The notes beneath the pieces are model-generated. The model was given only the letters and a program-made list of their open reading frames with translations, was not told where the DNA came from and ran no database searches. From Sulfurimonas sp. (GTDB lineage Bacteria; Campylobacterota; Campylobacteria; Campylobacterales; Sulfurimonadaceae), in the NCBI RefSeq assembly GCF_041583195.1, contig NZ_JBFHGL010000002.1, positions 186,001-250,000 of the forward strand: a stretch of DNA of 64,000 nucleotides. The letters run 5' to 3'. The position numbers and the translations under genes are program-made. Below, piece after piece: positions 25,000 to 34,939 of the stretch. The first letter of the stretch is position 1, and every line of letters starts with the position of its first letter.

Positions 25000-27900
25000 T
25001 TAGCTATTTGGTGCCTTAATTTTATACAATACGGCATAAAGAAGAGGTACATATACAAGGTTTAAAACGGTAGCCCAAGCTATACCAAAACCAAGTGAAA
25101 CTGCCATTGGTTGAAGTATCATCGCCTGACCAGAAGCAAAAAAGATAAGAGTCATCAAACCAAGTACAGTCGTAATAGATGTGAGTAAAATCGGGCGTAA
25201 ACGAGTAAGTGCCCTACTCATAAGATCTTCCGTATTTTTAGCATTTTTTATAAAATTAACCATTATCAGTCCGTCATTAACAACAACACCTGCAAGACCT
25301 ACAATACCTATAGTACCAGGCATTGTAAGGTTTAATCCCATTACAATATGACCAAAGAATACACCAAGAAGTACTAATGGGATTGTAGAGATCACTATAA
25401 GTGATTTTTTAATAGAATCAAAAAGCCACACCAACGTTATAAATATTAAAAACAGAGCGATTACGGCAGATTGAGTCATCTCTTTTTTATTTTTTGCATT
25501 CTCTTTCTCTTCACCTTTTATATCTATAGTGAAGCCGTCGTTTTCAAGCTTTTTAAAAGCACCTTGTAGTCTTGCCATAACTTCTGATGATGTTGTTATA
25601 GTTTTATCTATAGTGGCAAATACACTTCTTATACGAACACCGTCTTCTTTATTTATATCAACATAGCCTTGCTGGAAAATATACTCACACACGTCTTTTA
25701 GTACTACAAACTGATTTGTATTTGGAACCTGCAATTCAACCGTATCTATAGAGGAGATAAGCTCATTCATACCGCTTTCTATTTTGATGCGAAGCAGACC
25801 TGTATCGTTGAACATCTTTCCGTATTCACCTTTAAGGTAATATGCGCGAAGTTCATTAGAGATAAGTTGTTCGTTAAATCCAAGTTCTTGCCCATACTCG
25901 TTAACACGAAGCTTTAACTCCATCTCCCCTATATCTGCATCATTTGATACGTTTGAGACTCCGTTTATTTTTTTAACCTCTTTTTCTAAATATCCAAGTG
26001 CTTTTATAATGTCTGTATTTGTTTTTGAACTTAAACTTATTTCCAAATCATGTTTTACAACACCAGCACCCGGAACTTTGACAACAAGTTCTTCATATAA
26101 TAAGCTCTCGGCTACTTTTAGATCTTTATATGGTTTTAAAACCTCTTTTAAATCAGCAGCTATATCTCTGGCATATCTTTTTCTAATCAGTACATCAGGA
26201 TCATATTCTAAAGAGAGATACGGACTTATATATTTATCAAACACATTTTCGGGGGCTTTTTCATGAAGATCAATAAATATGTGGAACATATTCTCACCGA
26301 TTACCGCTCTATTTCTGGCATCAAGTTTAAAACCTATAACACTTGTAACAGATGACATATCATCTTTTGAAAGGTTTTTTATGATCTTATTCTCTAACTC
26401 TGTTACTATCTCTTCGGTATCTTCAAGTTCATTGTTAATATTTACTTTTCCATATACATATATCTGCGTATTGTCAAAATCAGGGAAAAGCTGGAATTTA
26501 GAGTTTTTAATGAGTACAGCCGTAATAGATAATATCGTTACAACTATCACTATTAAGGAAGTTATTTTTCTTCTAAATAAAAAGTGAAGTGTTTTATTAT
26601 GCCACTCGTATAGTTTGTCCCATAATGCTTTTGTATAGTCAGTTGACTTTTTAACACGTAAGAAATCATAAGCATGAAGAGGTAAAAAGTAAAAAGCCTC
26701 TAATAATGATGAGAGTAGTAAAATCGTTATCATGATAGGTATTATCTTAATAAACATACCCATTTCGCCACTTAAAAGAAGCATCGGCAAGAATGCAAAA
26801 ACAGTTGTAAGCGTTGCAGCTAAAACTGCAGGAAACATCTCTACAGCACCGTTTATAACAGCTTCGCGTCTCTCCATCCCCTCTTCTAGGTGTCTATATA
26901 TATTCTCAGCTACAACTATTGCCTCATCAACCAGCATACCTAAAGCGATAAGTGCCCCTAAAAGCGAGAGCATGTTTATAGAATCACCCATAATCTCAGT
27001 TGCAATCAGACCTATCATAAAACTAACCGGAATACCTATCGCTACAACAAGTGCAATCCCACGATCAACAAATATAAGCATAGCAGTAAATACAAGCATA
27101 AGTCCAAAAGCAATATTTGAGAAAACTACATTTAAACGGTTCTTGATCCACTTCGATGTATCTGTGTAAATATCATAAGATATACCTTCGTTTTTACTCT
27201 CACTTTCTTTTAGGATCTCTCTGATCTCTTTAACAAGTGCTATAGCATTTCCGCTCTCACTCTTAGTTACGTTTATAGATATATTTCTTTTTCCGTTATA
27301 GTGCGATAGTTCCACTTCATCACCGAGTTCAAAACTAACATCTGCGATATCTTTTATTTTTACTTTAACTCCGCCTACGCCTATTATTGTATTTTCTACA
27401 TCTATTTTAGTTTTTTCACCATTATACGTAGATATGTAAAGGTGTGAACCTTTGTCTTTAATAGTACCTACAGGGAAAATTGAGCTTATATTTTGCAGTG
27501 CAGATACTACAAGTGCAGGTTGCAGACCAAGTGCCAAAATCTTTTGATTGTTTAATCTTAAAACAAGTTCCTCATCTGCATCACCACGGATTGTGATCTC
27601 ACTTAGATCTTTAAGGTTACTTAGTTTACTTTTTAATTTGTCAGCTTTTTCTAAAAGTACGGTTTTATCTACATCACCTGAAAGTGCAATAAGAACAAGC
27701 GGGAAATTATGCTTCATTATCTTGGCTATAGGTTCTGACATATCTGCAGGAAGGTCTTTTTTTACACCGCTTATAATATCTTTTACGTCATTTAAAACCA
27801 AGATATTGTCAGAGTTTGGTTTTATATCTACACTTATCGTAAATGAGCCGTTTTTGATAGTCGTTTCAATAATATCAAGTTCATCAATATTTTGAAGATC

Positions 27901-28113
27901 ATCCTCTATAGTTTTAACGACCATGTTATCAAGTACGTCCGCACTTGTCCCTACATACCCTCCACTAATTACGATCTTATCCATATTCATAGGAGGGAAG
28001 ATCTCTTTTGGAATATTTAAATATGCAAATATAGACATTACAAATATAAATGTTAAAAATATATGATTTAGTCTTGGTTTATCTATAGCAAACTCTATAA
28101 AACTTCTTATCAT
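25000..28113 (-). CDS. RND-family efflux transporter (AcrB/MMPL-like)
   Basis: 1037 residues: 12 membrane helices and two large periplasmic loops. The proton-relay helix has Asp in GALIALGMLVDEAIVVAEN. Resistance-nodulation-division pumps expel small molecules or metals using the proton gradient. No membrane-fusion (AcrA-type) or TolC gene lies beside it, so it must share partners encoded elsewhere or work alone. It begins 13 bases after the ftsL-like gene and may be co-transcribed with rsmH. The substrate is unknown. Confidence 0.92.
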   Translation of the reverse strand: MIRSFIEFAIDKPRLNHIFLTFIFVMSIFAYLNIPKEIFPPMNMDKIVISGGYVGTSADVLDNMVVKTIEDDLQNIDELDIIETTIKNGSFTISVDIKPNSDNILVLNDVKDIISGVKKDLPADMSEPIAKIMKHNFPLVLIALSGDVDKTVLLEKADKLKSKLSNLKDLSEITIRGDADEELVLRLNNQKILALGLQPALVVSALQNISSIFPVGTIKDKGSHLYISTYNGEKTKIDVENTIIGVGGVKVKIKDIADVSFELGDEVELSHYNGKRNISINVTKSESGNAIALVKEIREILKESESKNEGISYDIYTDTSKWIKNRLNVVFSNIAFGLMLVFTAMLIFVDRGIALVVAIGIPVSFMIGLIATEIMGDSINMLSLLGALIALGMLVDEAIVVAENIYRHLEEGMERREAVINGAVEMFPAVLAATLTTVFAFLPMLLLSGEMGMFIKIIPIMITILLLSSLLEAFYFLPLHAYDFLRVKKSTDYTKALWDKLYEWHNKTLHFLFRRKITSLIVIVVTILSITAVLIKNSKFQLFPDFDNTQIYVYGKVNINNELEDTEEIVTELENKIIKNLSKDDMSSVTSVIGFKLDARNRAVIGENMFHIFIDLHEKAPENVFDKYISPYLSLEYDPDVLIRKRYARDIAADLKEVLKPYKDLKVAESLLYEELVVKVPGAGVVKHDLEISLSSKTNTDIIKALGYLEKEVKKINGVSNVSNDADIGEMELKLRVNEYGQELGFNEQLISNELRAYYLKGEYGKMFNDTGLLRIKIESGMNELISSIDTVELQVPNTNQFVVLKDVCEYIFQQGYVDINKEDGVRIRSVFATIDKTITTSSEVMARLQGAFKKLENDGFTIDIKGEEKENAKNKKEMTQSAVIALFLIFITLVWLFDSIKKSLIVISTIPLVLLGVFFGHIVMGLNLTMPGTIGIVGLAGVVVNDGLIMVNFIKNAKNTEDLMSRALTRLRPILLTSITTVLGLMTLIFFASGQAMILQPMAVSLGFGIAWATVLNLVYVPLLYAVLYKIKAPNS

Positions 28114-28126
28114 CTAACTTATACCT

Positions 28127-28405
28127 TTAAAAAATAGTATCTATTACTTGGTTTTTATACTTTATCTCTTCTACAGATGCGCCTATTACTTTATTTTCCT
28201 CTTTTAATGTATCGTATTCAGCTTTAAGTTTTGATATCTCTCTGCTTTTAAAATAAATTTGTTGGGTTATATAAATTTTTGGAAATAAAATTGCAAGTAT
28301 AAAAAACATCACTACAAGTGTATATACTAAATATGAGAGATCAAGACTTTTAAGCGGTGCAAGTACTTTACCGACTTCATCTAAAAGTAGATCTTTTGAA
28401 CTCAT
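28127..28405 (-). CDS. FtsL-like small division protein (positional)
   Basis: 92-residue bitopic protein: short cytoplasmic N-terminus (about 1-24), one membrane helix (about 25-46), then a periplasmic coiled coil (LKAEYDTLKEENKVI). This topology, and its place immediately after rsmH with a 4-base overlap, match ftsL, which sits there in most bacteria. FtsL with FtsB and FtsQ activates septal peptidoglycan synthesis. The sequence itself is too divergent to confirm by eye, so the gene symbol is withheld. Confidence 0.7.
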   Translation of the reverse strand: MSSKDLLLDEVGKVLAPLKSLDLSYLVYTLVVMFFILAILFPKIYITQQIYFKSREISKLKAEYDTLKEENKVIGASVEEIKYKNQVIDTIF

Positions 28406-29328
28406 TTTATATCCATTTGAAAAACTCTAAGTTTTGCACTACGGCTTCTTGGGTTTTGTTTTAACTCTTCACTATCGGCAGTAAGCGGTTTTTTAGTAAC
28501 AACTTTACCTAAAGCATGATTGTTTCCACACGTACACCTCATAGCCTCAGGATCACAAATACAAGATTTTGCCCACGAAGCAAATGTTTGTTTAACTATC
28601 CTGTCTTCAAGTGAATGAAACGATATGATCGCTATCTTTGCATTTGGAAGTTTAGCTTCTTTGATCGTCTCTAAAAGCCCTTTTAATTCTCCAAGCTCAT
28701 CATTTACCTCTATTCTGATCGCCTGCATCAAAAGTGTAGCTGGATGAATTTTTTTACCGCGAGGCATATGTGGTTTTACACATTCGCTCAACTCTTTTGC
28801 AGAATGAAACGGTCTATTTTTTACTATAACATCTGCAATTCTTTTATAGTTTCTAAGCTCACCGTACTCATTTAAAATACGCTCTAGTTCAGACTTTGAA
28901 TAGTTGTTTACAACTTCACTTGCACTAAGCTCAGCTCCCTTGTCCATACGCATATCAAGATTATCGCTCTCATAAGAAAAACCTCTGTCTTTTTGATCAA
29001 GCTGAAGAGAACTTACTCCTATATCTGCTAGAACTAATTTTATATCTTCTAAATTGTACTCTTTAACTATCTCTTTAATAACATTGGAAAAGCGACCTTT
29101 TTTTATATCTACTCTATTTTTATATGGTTCTAATCTTTTGCTAGAGAATTCTATTGCTGTTATATCTTGGTCAATCCCGATTAAGTGTGCATTTGGATTG
29201 GCTTCGAGCATCATAGAAGAATGTCCTGCATATCCCATTGTACAATCGATTATAATTCCGTTATCAACATCTTTTGCAACATCTAGGACTTCTTTGTATA
29301 AAACTGGAATATGCGGTATTTCTGACAC
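28402..29328 (-). CDS. rsmH: 16S rRNA (cytosine(1402)-N4)-methyltransferase
   Basis: 308 residues with family motifs: HIPVLYKEVLDV start, SAM-binding DCTMGYAGHSSMML, VLADIGVSSLQLDQKDRGFSY, and C-terminal SFHSLEDRIVKQTF. It methylates C1402 in the decoding region. The position before an ftsL-like gene is the classical mraW arrangement, although mraZ and the rest of the dcw cluster are absent. A cluster of Cys (CICDPEAMRCTCG) near residue 250 is noteworthy and may bind metal. Confidence 0.95.
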   Translation of the reverse strand: MSEIPHIPVLYKEVLDVAKDVDNGIIIDCTMGYAGHSSMMLEANPNAHLIGIDQDITAIEFSSKRLEPYKNRVDIKKGRFSNVIKEIVKEYNLEDIKLVLADIGVSSLQLDQKDRGFSYESDNLDMRMDKGAELSASEVVNNYSKSELERILNEYGELRNYKRIADVIVKNRPFHSAKELSECVKPHMPRGKKIHPATLLMQAIRIEVNDELGELKGLLETIKEAKLPNAKIAIISFHSLEDRIVKQTFASWAKSCICDPEAMRCTCGNNHALGKVVTKKPLTADSEELKQNPRSRSAKLRVFQMDIK

Positions 29329-29353
29329 TTTATTTGCTCTTTATTTTTTAGTG

Positions 29354-29359
29354 ATTATA
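29354..29359 (-). promoter_or_regulatory. Likely -10 element (TATAAT) for rsmH
   Basis: TATAAT on the minus strand 25 bases upstream of the rsmH start; a T-rich stretch precedes it. Confidence 0.5.
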
Positions 29360-29448
29360 CTTAAACTTATTTAATACTTTGTAAAATTATTAGAATTAAG
29401 TCAAATTAATTTAACATATTGTATTATACAAAAAACAAAGGATCACGC

Positions 29449-31161
29449 ATGAAATTCATTTTACTAATATCAATACTTTTAACAACATACCTAAGTGCTG
29501 CCACACAGATAGTCATAGGTACATTTTCAAAATCAAGTAGTGCTATTAGTGTTAAAGATGAATTAACGAGTGTGATCTCAAAAGATATTGAATTTAAAAA
29601 CTTTTTAGAAAAAAACAATATTAAAAGTGTTACAAAACAAGACGGAAAATACTTTTTAGTAACATTAGAACCATTACTAGACAAAGCTACTCAAACACAT
29701 GTGCTAAATAAAATTAAATCTACAGAATTTAAAGATGCTTATGTTTTAAAGCTAGTTCTGGACAAAGTTGAACTTCCAAAAGAGTTAGCAAAAGAAGAGG
29801 TAAAAGTAGAAGACCTTCCAGTTGAAGAGGTTAAAGTTCAAGAGGTAAAACCAGAAAAAATACAGGTTGAAAAAACGACTCCTGTAAAAGTAGAAAAAGT
29901 AACTCCAATAGAAGTTAAACCAAAACCTGTAAAACAAGAGATACAAAAAATAAAAATACCTCAACCAGCTCAAGAAAATTTCGTGCAAACATATATGATG
30001 GAGATAATTGCATTTATACTTATTCTTATTTTGATAGTTATATATGTTTTTATACTAAAGAACAAACAAAAAAAACTTCAAGAAGATCTAGGTGAAGATA
30101 TCATAATTGAAGACACTGTAGATTCATATGATATTCAAAGCAATATTGAAGAAACAGAATATGAACCTGAGTACACTGCAGAACAAGAGGATGAAGATAT
30201 ATTAGCAGTTCCTGACGCATCTGCTATAGAGATGGATGAGGAGGAACTAGAATATGAGCAAGAAGATGAATTAGTTCAGCCAGAAAGTGAAACAAAAGAG
30301 CCAGAAAAAGAATCTACTAAGGCACTAGACCCGCTAAAGTCAACAATTGAAGCGAAAAAAGTACCTACACACGGAAAAATAAGCAAGGATGATTTTAAAG
30401 AGTTTGAAGGTATGAGAGTTATGATTGCAGAAGACAATCTTATTAATCAAAAGGTTATTAAAGGTCTTCTAGGAGAATCTGGTATTCAACTAACAATCGT
30501 TGATGATGGAGAAGAAGTTTTAAAACACCTTGAAAACGATGATGCATTTTGTATGATTTTAATGGATGTTAATATGCCGAATATGGACGGTTTTGAAGCT
30601 ACAAGAATTATACGTGCAAACCCAAACTATTCTCATATTACAGTTATTGCACTTAGCGGTGACGTAGCAGCCGATGACATTGCAAACATGCGCGCAGCAG
30701 GTATGCAGGAAAATCTTGAAAAACCTCTAAAAATGGATGCTTTATATGACATATTATATGCGTATGGATACCATAGAGAAGATAAAATCGATATACAGAC
30801 TAATGATGATACTAATGATTCAACTTCTAAAGAACTTGACACACAAACAGGTATAGAAGTTTGTGGTGGCGATGAAGATTTTTATAAAGAGATCCTGAGT
30901 GACTTTTTAAATAACTACGAGGGTTCAACTAAAACGATTCAAGACTTTTTAAATAATAATGAAAGAAAAGCTGCTCAACAAATTTTACTTGATATTACTG
31001 GAGTTACGGCAAATATCGGGGCAAATAATCTACAAGAGTTATTGAAAAACTTAAAACAAGAACTTAAAGATCCTGAAGGTAAAGAGTATATAAATACTTT
31101 TAAACAGTATGCTTCACATTTTAAAGCTTTAGAGGTAGAGGTAAAAGAATATCTTTCTTAA
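29449..31161 (+). CDS. Membrane SPOR-like/receiver protein with degenerate Hpt domain
   Basis: 570 residues from the ATG with GGATCA just upstream; the ten codons before it are not needed. Order: signal-anchor helix (about 1-13), a SPOR-like extracytoplasmic segment (TQIVIGTFSKSSSA, then YFLVTLEPLLDK; about 15-100), a Lys/Glu/Pro/Val-rich linker (about 100-175), a membrane helix (about 180-204), an acidic linker, a REC domain (about 322-440) with phospho-acceptor Asp in ILMDVNMP, acidic pocket AEDN and Lys in EKPLK, and a C-terminal Hpt-like domain (about 465-560). In the latter the motif expected to hold His reads ILLDITGVTANIGA, so the phospho-His is replaced. Receiver signalling toward an unknown partner is likely. 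Confidence 0.75.
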   Translation: MKFILLISILLTTYLSAATQIVIGTFSKSSSAISVKDELTSVISKDIEFKNFLEKNNIKSVTKQDGKYFLVTLEPLLDKATQTHVLNKIKSTEFKDAYVLKLVLDKVELPKELAKEEVKVEDLPVEEVKVQEVKPEKIQVEKTTPVKVEKVTPIEVKPKPVKQEIQKIKIPQPAQENFVQTYMMEIIAFILILILIVIYVFILKNKQKKLQEDLGEDIIIEDTVDSYDIQSNIEETEYEPEYTAEQEDEDILAVPDASAIEMDEEELEYEQEDELVQPESETKEPEKESTKALDPLKSTIEAKKVPTHGKISKDDFKEFEGMRVMIAEDNLINQKVIKGLLGESGIQLTIVDDGEEVLKHLENDDAFCMILMDVNMPNMDGFEATRIIRANPNYSHITVIALSGDVAADDIANMRAAGMQENLEKPLKMDALYDILYAYGYHREDKIDIQTNDDTNDSTSKELDTQTGIEVCGGDEDFYKEILSDFLNNYEGSTKTIQDFLNNNERKAAQQILLDITGVTANIGANNLQELLKNLKQELKDPEGKEYINTFKQYASHFKALEVEVKEYLS

Positions 31162-32393
31162 CCTCTAATCTGACCCTGTCCGTAGATTTTAAACTTATAC
31201 GTAGTTAATCCTTCAATTCCCATAGGTCCGCGAGCATGAAGCTTATTTGTACTTATACCAACCTCGGCACCAAATCCAAAAGCACCACCGTCTGTAAATC
31301 TTGTTGATGCATTAACATAAAGAGCAGCTGCATCGATAGAGTTTAAAAATAGCTCAGCAGAAGTTATATTTTCAGTTATGATAGCTTCAGAGTGTCCTGA
31401 AGTAAAACGAACAATATGATCTATTGCACCCTCTACTCCATCTACCACTTTTATATTTAAAATATTGGCTAAATACTCAGTATCAAAATCTTCATCAGTT
31501 GCTTCTGCAACATCTATAATTGTCTGAGTCTCAGCACAACCTTTTAACTCTGTGTGGTACTCATCAAATGCACTTTTAATTTTTGGAAGTGCATCTTTTG
31601 CTATAGCTTTATCAACAAGAAGAGTCTCCATAGCATTACATACACCAGGACGCTGAGTCTTTGCATTTATTGCAATTTTGATAGCATTGTCCAGTTTTGC
31701 ATCTTTGTCTATATACGTGTGACACTGTCCCTTATCATGTTTAACAACACTTACAGTCGCATTGGCACTAACATGTTTGATAAGCCCTTCTCCACCGCGA
31801 GGGATAATTAGATCAACATACTTATCCATCTTGATTAGTTTATCTACACCTTCGCGAGAAGAATCAGGGATTAAAGAGATCATCTCTTTTGGCAGGTTAT
31901 TTCTTTCTAGTACTGCTTGAAGAACATCAGCTATTGCTTTATTAGAGTTTTGTGCTTCTTTACCGCCTTTTAAGATACATACGTTTGAACTTTTAAAACA
32001 AAGTGCTGCAGTGTCACTTGTAACATTTGGACGAGACTCGTAAATAATACCTATTACACCGATAGGGATAGATACCTTTTGCATATTTAATCCGTCTTCC
32101 GTAACCCAACCATCAAGTATACGACCAACAGGGTCTTTAAGTGCAGCAATCTCTTCAACGGCAACAGCCATACCTTCAATACGGGCTTCATCTAAAAGAA
32201 GTCTATCCATTAAAGCAGATGAAAGATTATTTTTCTCACCATCTGACATATCAAGTGCATTAGCTTCTATTAAGTTCATAGTATTACTTCTTAAAGCTTC
32301 TGCCATCTCTTTTAAAATTCTGTTTTTTTCGCTTCCGCTTAAAGCACCAAGTACCCTGCTAGAGTCTTTTGCTTTTGCTAAAAAACTTTCCAT
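31158..32393 (-). CDS. proA: Gamma-glutamyl phosphate reductase
   Basis: 411 residues; active-site Cys in RPGVCNAMETLLV; family segments PIGVIGIIYESRPNVT and GPMGIEGLTTYKF. It reduces gamma-glutamyl phosphate to glutamate-5-semialdehyde in proline synthesis. Three bases after proB on the same strand; with proC divergent nearby, the whole pathway is together. Confidence 0.97.
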   Translation of the reverse strand: MESFLAKAKDSSRVLGALSGSEKNRILKEMAEALRSNTMNLIEANALDMSDGEKNNLSSALMDRLLLDEARIEGMAVAVEEIAALKDPVGRILDGWVTEDGLNMQKVSIPIGVIGIIYESRPNVTSDTAALCFKSSNVCILKGGKEAQNSNKAIADVLQAVLERNNLPKEMISLIPDSSREGVDKLIKMDKYVDLIIPRGGEGLIKHVSANATVSVVKHDKGQCHTYIDKDAKLDNAIKIAINAKTQRPGVCNAMETLLVDKAIAKDALPKIKSAFDEYHTELKGCAETQTIIDVAEATDEDFDTEYLANILNIKVVDGVEGAIDHIVRFTSGHSEAIITENITSAELFLNSIDAAALYVNASTRFTDGGAFGFGAEVGISTNKLHARGPMGIEGLTTYKFKIYGQGQIRG

Positions 32394-32396
32394 ATT

Positions 32397-33173
32397 TTAA
32401 ACCTCCTCTTTCTTCTTAGGTGCGAACAAAGTACCTAATGTGTGTTTTTTATCTATTAAAAATGATTCTGCAGCAGTCAAATCAAAACCATTTGTTAAAA
32501 GCATTTTTTTACCACGTTTCATTAAAAAATCTGCCGCTTTTAGTTTTGTAACTATACCGCCTGTCGCAAACGGGTTATTAGGTGTAGCTTTATCTTCAAG
32601 TGAACCTTCAGGCAGTTCAGTCAGAACTTTATAAATCTTAGCATCTTTATTCTCTGAAGGATTTTTATCATAATATCCGTCAATATCGCTTAAAATAATT
32701 AATAAATCTGCATTTATCGCATATGCCACATTAGCTGAGAGCTGATCATTATCTCCAAAAAGCTGTTCAGGAGTTGAGCTTATATCGTTTTCATTAACAA
32801 TAGGCACAATATTATTACTTAAGTGCATATCGATAATTTCCTGGAAGATTTTTGTTCTTTTTCTAGAATCAAAATCATCCTCTGTCAATAGGATCTGTGC
32901 AGTGTCTATACCATATATGTCAAATTTCTTTTTATAACTTGACATCAAAATCGGCTGACCTGCTGCAGCTATTGCTTTTTTACCAATCTGTTTTGACTTA
33001 TCAAGTTTTAGTGCAGAATATCCTGCTGCTACTGCCCCTGATGAAACAAGCACAACCTCATATTTTCTTCTAAGCTTAGCAATAAGGTTTACAAGATTTA
33101 GCATTCTCTCTTTTGCTATCTCATTATCTTGAGTTAAAACAGCACTTCCAACTTTGATTACTATTCTTTTCAT
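32397..33173 (-). CDS. proB: Glutamate 5-kinase (short form, no PUA domain)
   Basis: 258-residue amino-acid kinase: VIKVGSAVLT start, VSSGAVAAG, IVPIVNENDISS, FGDNDQLSANVA and GTGGMTTK-like FATGGIVTKLKAA. It phosphorylates glutamate, the first step to proline. It lacks the C-terminal PUA domain of E. coli ProB, as is usual in this group. Operon with proA. Confidence 0.96.
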   Translation of the reverse strand: MKRIVIKVGSAVLTQDNEIAKERMLNLVNLIAKLRRKYEVVLVSSGAVAAGYSALKLDKSKQIGKKAIAAAGQPILMSSYKKKFDIYGIDTAQILLTEDDFDSRKRTKIFQEIIDMHLSNNIVPIVNENDISSTPEQLFGDNDQLSANVAYAINADLLIILSDIDGYYDKNPSENKDAKIYKVLTELPEGSLEDKATPNNPFATGGIVTKLKAADFLMKRGKKMLLTNGFDLTAAESFLIDKKHTLGTLFAPKKKEEV

Positions 33174-33207
33174 TTAAAAAATTCCTGAATTAGGTTATAC
33201 TTTTAAT

Positions 33208-33213
33208 ATTATA
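33208..33213 (-). promoter_or_regulatory. Likely -10 element (TATAAT) for proBA
   Basis: TATAAT on the minus strand 34 bases upstream of proB; TATAAC at 33194-33199 is an alternative. Confidence 0.45.
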
Positions 33214-33270
33214 AAATTAAATTGATTGTATCACTATCTTAGTTAAAATTGATTGAAGCAAAGGATTATT

Positions 33271-34035
33271 ATGGATAAACTTATAACATTTATTGGCAAT
33301 GGAAATATGGCACTAAGCATAGCAAAGGGGCTAAAAAAAGAATATAAGATAGAAGTTGTAGGTAGAAATGCAGATAAACTAAACAAGTTTGAAAATGAAC
33401 TTGGTGTGAAAATCGAAAAACATCTTATGGATGGTTTTGACATGACAGGTAAAACAGTAATCTTTTGTGTTAAACCTGCAAATGTTGAGAGTGTAGCCGA
33501 GAGATTACAAGGTAATGCAAGAGTAGTATTTTCAGTACTAGCTGGTACTACTGTTCAAAAACTACGTAATAATCTAAAACCTGACGGAGTAGTAAGAAGT
33601 ATGCCAAACCTAGCTGCTTCAGTTGGATCATCTATGACTACTTTAACTGGAGATGAAGCTTTTAAAGAAGAAGCGGAAAAATTACTTGGTGCAATTGGCC
33701 CAACAAGATGGCTTGCAAGTGAAAAAGAATTAGATATAGCTACAGGTCTTGCAGGAAGCGGTCCAGCTTATCTTGCACTTATAGCAGAGTCTTTGGCTGA
33801 TGGTGCTGTAAAACAAGGACTAAAGCGTGATGATGCAATGGCTATTATGCGTGGCTTATTCTGTGGTTTTGGAAAACTTATCCAAGATGTACATCCTGCA
33901 ATTTTAAAAGACGGTGTTATGAGTCCAGGTGGAACAACAGCAGCAGGATATGGTGCTTTAGAAGATGGCAATGTTAGAAGTGCCTGCATGAATGCTATTG
34001 AGAAAGCTTATAAAAAAGCAGTTGAATTATCATAA
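33271..34035 (+). CDS. proC: Pyrroline-5-carboxylate reductase
   Basis: 254 residues from the ATG, preceded by AAAGGA; an earlier in-frame TTG at 33253 lies before this ribosome site. Rossmann start ITFIGNGNMALSIAKG, GCVKPANV-like CVKPANVESV, and the C-terminal MSPGGTTAAG that is diagnostic. It completes proline synthesis using NAD(P)H. Divergent from proBA. Confidence 0.96.
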   Translation: MDKLITFIGNGNMALSIAKGLKKEYKIEVVGRNADKLNKFENELGVKIEKHLMDGFDMTGKTVIFCVKPANVESVAERLQGNARVVFSVLAGTTVQKLRNNLKPDGVVRSMPNLAASVGSSMTTLTGDEAFKEEAEKLLGAIGPTRWLASEKELDIATGLAGSGPAYLALIAESLADGAVKQGLKRDDAMAIMRGLFCGFGKLIQDVHPAILKDGVMSPGGTTAAGYGALEDGNVRSACMNAIEKAYKKAVELS

Positions 34036-34076
34036 AAAAATCAGTTTTCAAAAATATAGATAATGGCATAATCTTT

Positions 34077-34931
34077 ATGCTTCTTAGTGCACTTATATCT
34101 GCACTAAATGGAGCAATAGCTAAAATATTATCGGATGATATTAGTGCTTTAGAAATTGTATTTTTCAGAAATATGATCGGTGTTGTACTAATTCTATGGG
34201 CACTAAGAATCAAACCTCCCACATTGGAAGGAGGTAAGATTCATCTGCTTTTTTTACGTGGCTTTCTCGGCTTTTTGGCGATGATCTTATTTTTCTATAC
34301 TATCTCTGCAATTCCACTTGGAGAAGCTATAACACTTAATAAAACATCACCTTTATTTGTATCGATCTTAGCTTATTATCTACTGCATGAGCATCTAAGT
34401 AAACGTGCAATTCTAGCTCTGTTGATAGGGTTTTTAGGGATTATATTTATTACCAAGCCATTTGGAATGAGTATATCGTATGAACATGCCTTAGGTATTT
34501 TAGGTGGATTTTTTGCAGCAGCTGCATATGCTACAATTAAAAAAATAAAAGATATTTATGATTCTCGTGTAATAGTATTGTCTTTTGTAATGGTTGGATC
34601 TGTAATGCCAGTTTTTTTATTTTTACTATCACCTTACATAGATGCACCGCAATATTTAATGTTTTTATTTCCTGAATTTATAATTCCTCAAAACTTTAGT
34701 ATTTGGTTGCTTATAGGATTTATGGCTTTTATATCTACACTATCTCAATGGCTTTTAACAAAAGCATATTCAGCCTCCAAGGCTAGTATTATAGGTGTTA
34801 TAAGTTATACAAACATACCATTTGCAATAGGTTTTGGATATATGCTTGGGGATTCGTTCCCTGATTTTTTAACGTTTTGCGGAATTGGTCTTATAGTTTT
34901 AGGAGGAATTTTAGTATCAAAAGCTAAATAG
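34077..34931 (+). CDS. EamA (DMT-family) membrane transporter
   Basis: 284-residue protein with ten predicted membrane helices in two repeats of five, typical of EamA exporters for amino acids or other metabolites. Motifs seen include FFYTISAIPLGEAITLNKTSPLF and SQWLLTKAYSASKAS. The start is uncertain: no ribosome site precedes the ATG at 34077, and the frame is open upstream without another standard start codon, back to the end of proC. It lies 41 bases after proC, so it may belong to that transcript. Confidence 0.85.
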   Translation: MLLSALISALNGAIAKILSDDISALEIVFFRNMIGVVLILWALRIKPPTLEGGKIHLLFLRGFLGFLAMILFFYTISAIPLGEAITLNKTSPLFVSILAYYLLHEHLSKRAILALLIGFLGIIFITKPFGMSISYEHALGILGGFFAAAAYATIKKIKDIYDSRVIVLSFVMVGSVMPVFLFLLSPYIDAPQYLMFLFPEFIIPQNFSIWLLIGFMAFISTLSQWLLTKAYSASKASIIGVISYTNIPFAIGFGYMLGDSFPDFLTFCGIGLIVLGGILVSKAK

Positions 34932-34939
34932 CTTTTGAT
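34916..34939. terminator. Hairpin between EamA and thrC convergent ends
   Basis: ATCAAAAGCTA and TAGCTTTTGAT form an 11-bp perfect stem with a two-base loop, spanning the EamA stop codon and reaching the thrC stop. No clear T-run follows, so terminator function is moderate. Confidence 0.4.

Noticed and set aside
26732-27169. 145-residue plus-strand frame
   Set aside because: Antisense to the RND transporter, Ser/Ile-rich composition from the opposite strand, no ribosome site of note.
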